A stretch of 6,091 nucleotides of DNA, taken from Methanoregulaceae archaeon (GTDB lineage: Archaea > Halobacteriota > Methanomicrobia > Methanomicrobiales > Methanospirillaceae). A model generated the notes under the pieces. The model searched no databases. It was not told the DNA's origin and worked only from the letters and a program-made list of their open reading frames with translations. The stretch covers positions 1 through 6,091 of the forward strand of contig JAJRBP010000306.1 of NCBI GenBank assembly GCA_028679405.1, given 5' to 3'. Shown in pieces: positions 5,947-6,091 of the stretch. The translations under genes and the position numbers were made by a program. Within the stretch, counting starts at the first letter, position 1; every line of letters begins with the position of its first letter.

Positions 5947-5969
5947 TCCCCGAATATAAAATCCGGGGA
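5947..5969 (+). promoter_or_regulatory. TATA-like box enclosed by an inverted repeat
   Basis: TCCCCG (5947-5952) and CGGGGA (5964-5969) are perfect complements around AATATAAAATC. The central AATATAAAA is a possible TATA element for the rightward gene at 6045, with a start site expected near 5980-5985. A symmetric site placed exactly around a TATA box would suit a repressor or an activator touching TBP/TFB. The box could also be read on the minus strand (TTTTATATT). Confidence 0.4.
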
Positions 5970-5970
5970 G

Positions 5971-5987
5971 AGAAAATCTTTTAATCA
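5971..5987 (+). promoter_or_regulatory. second candidate BRE/TATA for the gene at 6045
   Basis: AGAAAATCTTTTAATCA has the same layout as the boxes ahead of ade (GAAAACTTTTTATATC) and the regulator (AAAATCTTATTATAC). A start site near 6008 would give a leader of about 35 bases. It competes with the box at 5953-5961 as the true promoter. Confidence 0.4.
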
Positions 5988-6031
5988 GGTATACTGAAAG
6001 GGTGCACCAGTATTGGGGATGTATCTGACAT

Positions 6032-6037
6032 GAGGTG
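6032..6037 (+). promoter_or_regulatory. ribosome binding site GAGGTG for the gene at 6045
   Basis: GAGGTG matches the archaeal anti-Shine-Dalgarno sequence exactly and is seven bases from the ATG at 6045. It decides the start over the in-frame ATG at 6030, which has no such site upstream and itself overlaps the box. Confidence 0.7.
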
Positions 6038-6044
6038 TACACTG

Positions 6045-6091
6045 ATGAAAAGTGCAACAATCCGGACTGTTTCAGGACGGGTCGGGAGATC
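6045..6091 (+). CDS. start of an unidentified gene, 3' truncated by the window
   Basis: The reading frame begins MKSATIRTVSGRVGR and stays open to the window edge. A strong GAGGTG box, two upstream TATA candidates and a divergent arrangement with ade support a real gene. Fifteen codons are too few to name a family, and I do not recognise it. A palindromic GTGTACAC (6035-6042) sits between the ribosome binding site and the start codon, which could allow translational or transcriptional control. Confidence 0.6.
   Translation, partial: MKSATIRTVSGRVGR

Larger units (their letters stand above)
5600..6044. other. 445-base divergent intergenic region
   Basis: This stretch separates ade (leftward) from the gene at 6045 (rightward). 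The right half, about 5840-6000, is AT-rich and carries promoter elements for both directions. The left half is GC-rich and holds the ade leader with its inverted repeats and the possible 39-codon ORF. Longer open frames here (for example 5596-6060 minus and 5502-5807 plus) have no protein-like composition. Confidence 0.6.

Noticed and set aside
5596..6060. 154-codon minus-strand frame ending in an ATGA overlap with the ade start
   Set aside because: The overlap looks like translational coupling, but the frame runs through promoter-like AT-rich DNA, begins upstream of the strong TATA element, and its product has no recognisable pattern.
1..6091. tRNA, rRNA, CRISPR array, insertion sequence, phage or defence genes
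   Set aside because: Read on both strands; no cloverleaf, spaced direct repeats, terminal inverted repeats with transposase, or such protein motifs were found.

Overview
The window looks chromosomal and archaeal, most likely from a methanogen of the order Methanomicrobiales (inference). The signs are a membrane histidine kinase with an HDVNN phosphorylation motif, a response regulator fused to PAS and TPR domains, archaeal promoters of the form GAAAA followed by a T-rich TATA element, and a GAGGTG ribosome binding site. No rRNA, tRNA, CRISPR array, insertion sequence or phage gene was seen.

Layout, left to right. Positions 2-130 (+) hold the last 42 codons of a polytopic membrane protein resembling the C-terminus of DUF1624/HGSNAT-type acyltransferases. 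It converges, across a 77-base gap, on a histidine kinase at 208-2034 (-) built as 4 TM, PAS, GAF, H-box and HATPase. Upstream of the kinase, in the same direction, lies a response regulator at 2209-3561 (-) built as REC, PAS and four TPRs. The two probably have separate promoters. They may form one signalling unit: the kinase would phosphorylate the receiver aspartate, and the TPRs would pass the signal on by protein-protein contact, since no DNA-binding or catalytic output domain is present. This pairing is inferred from adjacency only.

Positions 3562-3880 hold no confident gene. They contain the regulator's promoter, a 7-3-7 palindrome, three oligo-T tracts that could terminate the next gene, and a doubtful small plus-strand ORF (3721-3996). 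Positions 3881-5599 (-) encode a full-length adenine deaminase (purine salvage, adenine to hypoxanthine). Its upstream region (5600-6044) is long. It has a strong TATA element about 245 bases before the start codon, a 39-codon small ORF with its own GGAGG, and several CCGG-based inverted repeats that could form alternative RNA structures. A divergent gene starts at 6045 (+) behind a good ribosome binding site and runs off the window.

Most of the window is ordinary for such a genome. The parts most worth a second look are the adenine deaminase leader, the REC-PAS-TPR regulator with a predicted leaderless start, and the TATA box enclosed in an inverted repeat ahead of the gene at 6045. No clear new biological system can be claimed from the sequence alone.
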